A DNA stretch of 64,000 bases from Rhyacichthys aspro (Eukaryota; Chordata; Actinopteri; Gobiiformes; Rhyacichthyidae), in NCBI GenBank assembly GCA_036850595.1, contig CM072152.1:17745207-17809206 (forward strand), written 5' to 3'. Made by a program: the position numbers and the translations under genes. A model generated the notes under the pieces. That model was not told where the DNA came from and did no database searches. It saw only the letters and a program-made list of their open reading frames with translations. Positions 63,844 through 64,000 of this stretch are shown here, in pieces. Within the stretch, counting starts at the first letter, position 1; every line of letters begins with the position of its first letter.

Positions 63844-64000
63844 GTATACCTTATAATATATAAAATATATAATAGACCCTACAAGGTGAAAAGAACTAGA
63901 CTTGAATGTGCCACTGAAGCCTATTCACTCTGACACTGTAGTGACGGCTAATAATAACACTCGACACTATTACTATTTGCTTCTTGTTCCACTTGTTTGA
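63844..64000 (+). other. Start of intron 1 of the dehydrogenase gene
   Basis: This follows the GTATAC donor. It is AT-rich with no features seen. Confidence 0.6.

Noticed and set aside
1..64000. tRNA, rRNA, microRNA or CRISPR-like arrays
   Set aside because: No cloverleaf, rRNA match, known miRNA seed hairpin or spaced direct-repeat array was recognised. The two perfect hairpins lack miRNA-like length and bulges.

Overview
The window is vertebrate nuclear DNA, almost certainly from a ray-finned (teleost) fish. Coding sequence comes in short exons with GT-AG introns, intergenic spaces are small, CA/TG microsatellites are frequent, and relics of fish transposons are present. Five protein-coding genes can be reconstructed from splice sites with a continuous reading frame. 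I recognise the celf4 - kiaa1328 (hinderin) - tpgs2 order from human 18q12. No bacterial, plasmid or viral genes were seen, and the species cannot be named from this sequence.

Layout. 1-22709 is non-coding; I read it as the 3' part of a very large celf4 intron, because the RRM1 exons are not in the window. It holds a hAT-type element with an intact 8-bp target duplication, a SINE/LINE relic, several microsatellites, an 18-bp perfect inverted repeat and stretches that may be conserved enhancers. 22710-34917 (+) carries ten celf4 coding exons encoding the last 368 residues (RRM2, linker, RRM3), plus an in-frame candidate cassette exon. The downstream 7 kb looks like a long 3' UTR, possibly with its own intron. 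42294-55697 (-) is kiaa1328, twelve exons and 586 residues, convergent with celf4. 55698-55945 is a compact bidirectional promoter shared with tpgs2 (55946-57510, +; seven exons, 294 residues). 58285-60310 (-) is an aquaglyceroporin most like aqp7 (six exons, 310 residues), convergent with tpgs2. 60311-63683 holds retrotransposon and transposon debris and a 25-bp perfect hairpin. 63684-63843 (+) is the first exon of a short-chain dehydrogenase/reductase gene that runs off the window, with a TATA box in front.

The genes do not form one pathway. CELF4 is a neuronal RNA-binding splicing and translation regulator. TPGS2 is a subunit of the tubulin polyglutamylase complex. Hinderin is a poorly characterised coiled-coil protein. 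AQP7-type channels carry water and glycerol. The most interesting signals concern celf4 RNA processing: a 60-nt alternative 5' splice site inside RRM3, a 111-nt cassette, a NAGNAG acceptor, a GC-AG intron, a long TG repeat (the type of sequence CELF proteins bind) next to a symmetric exon, and a possible 3' UTR intron 65 nt after the stop. I found no evidence of a wholly new biological system.
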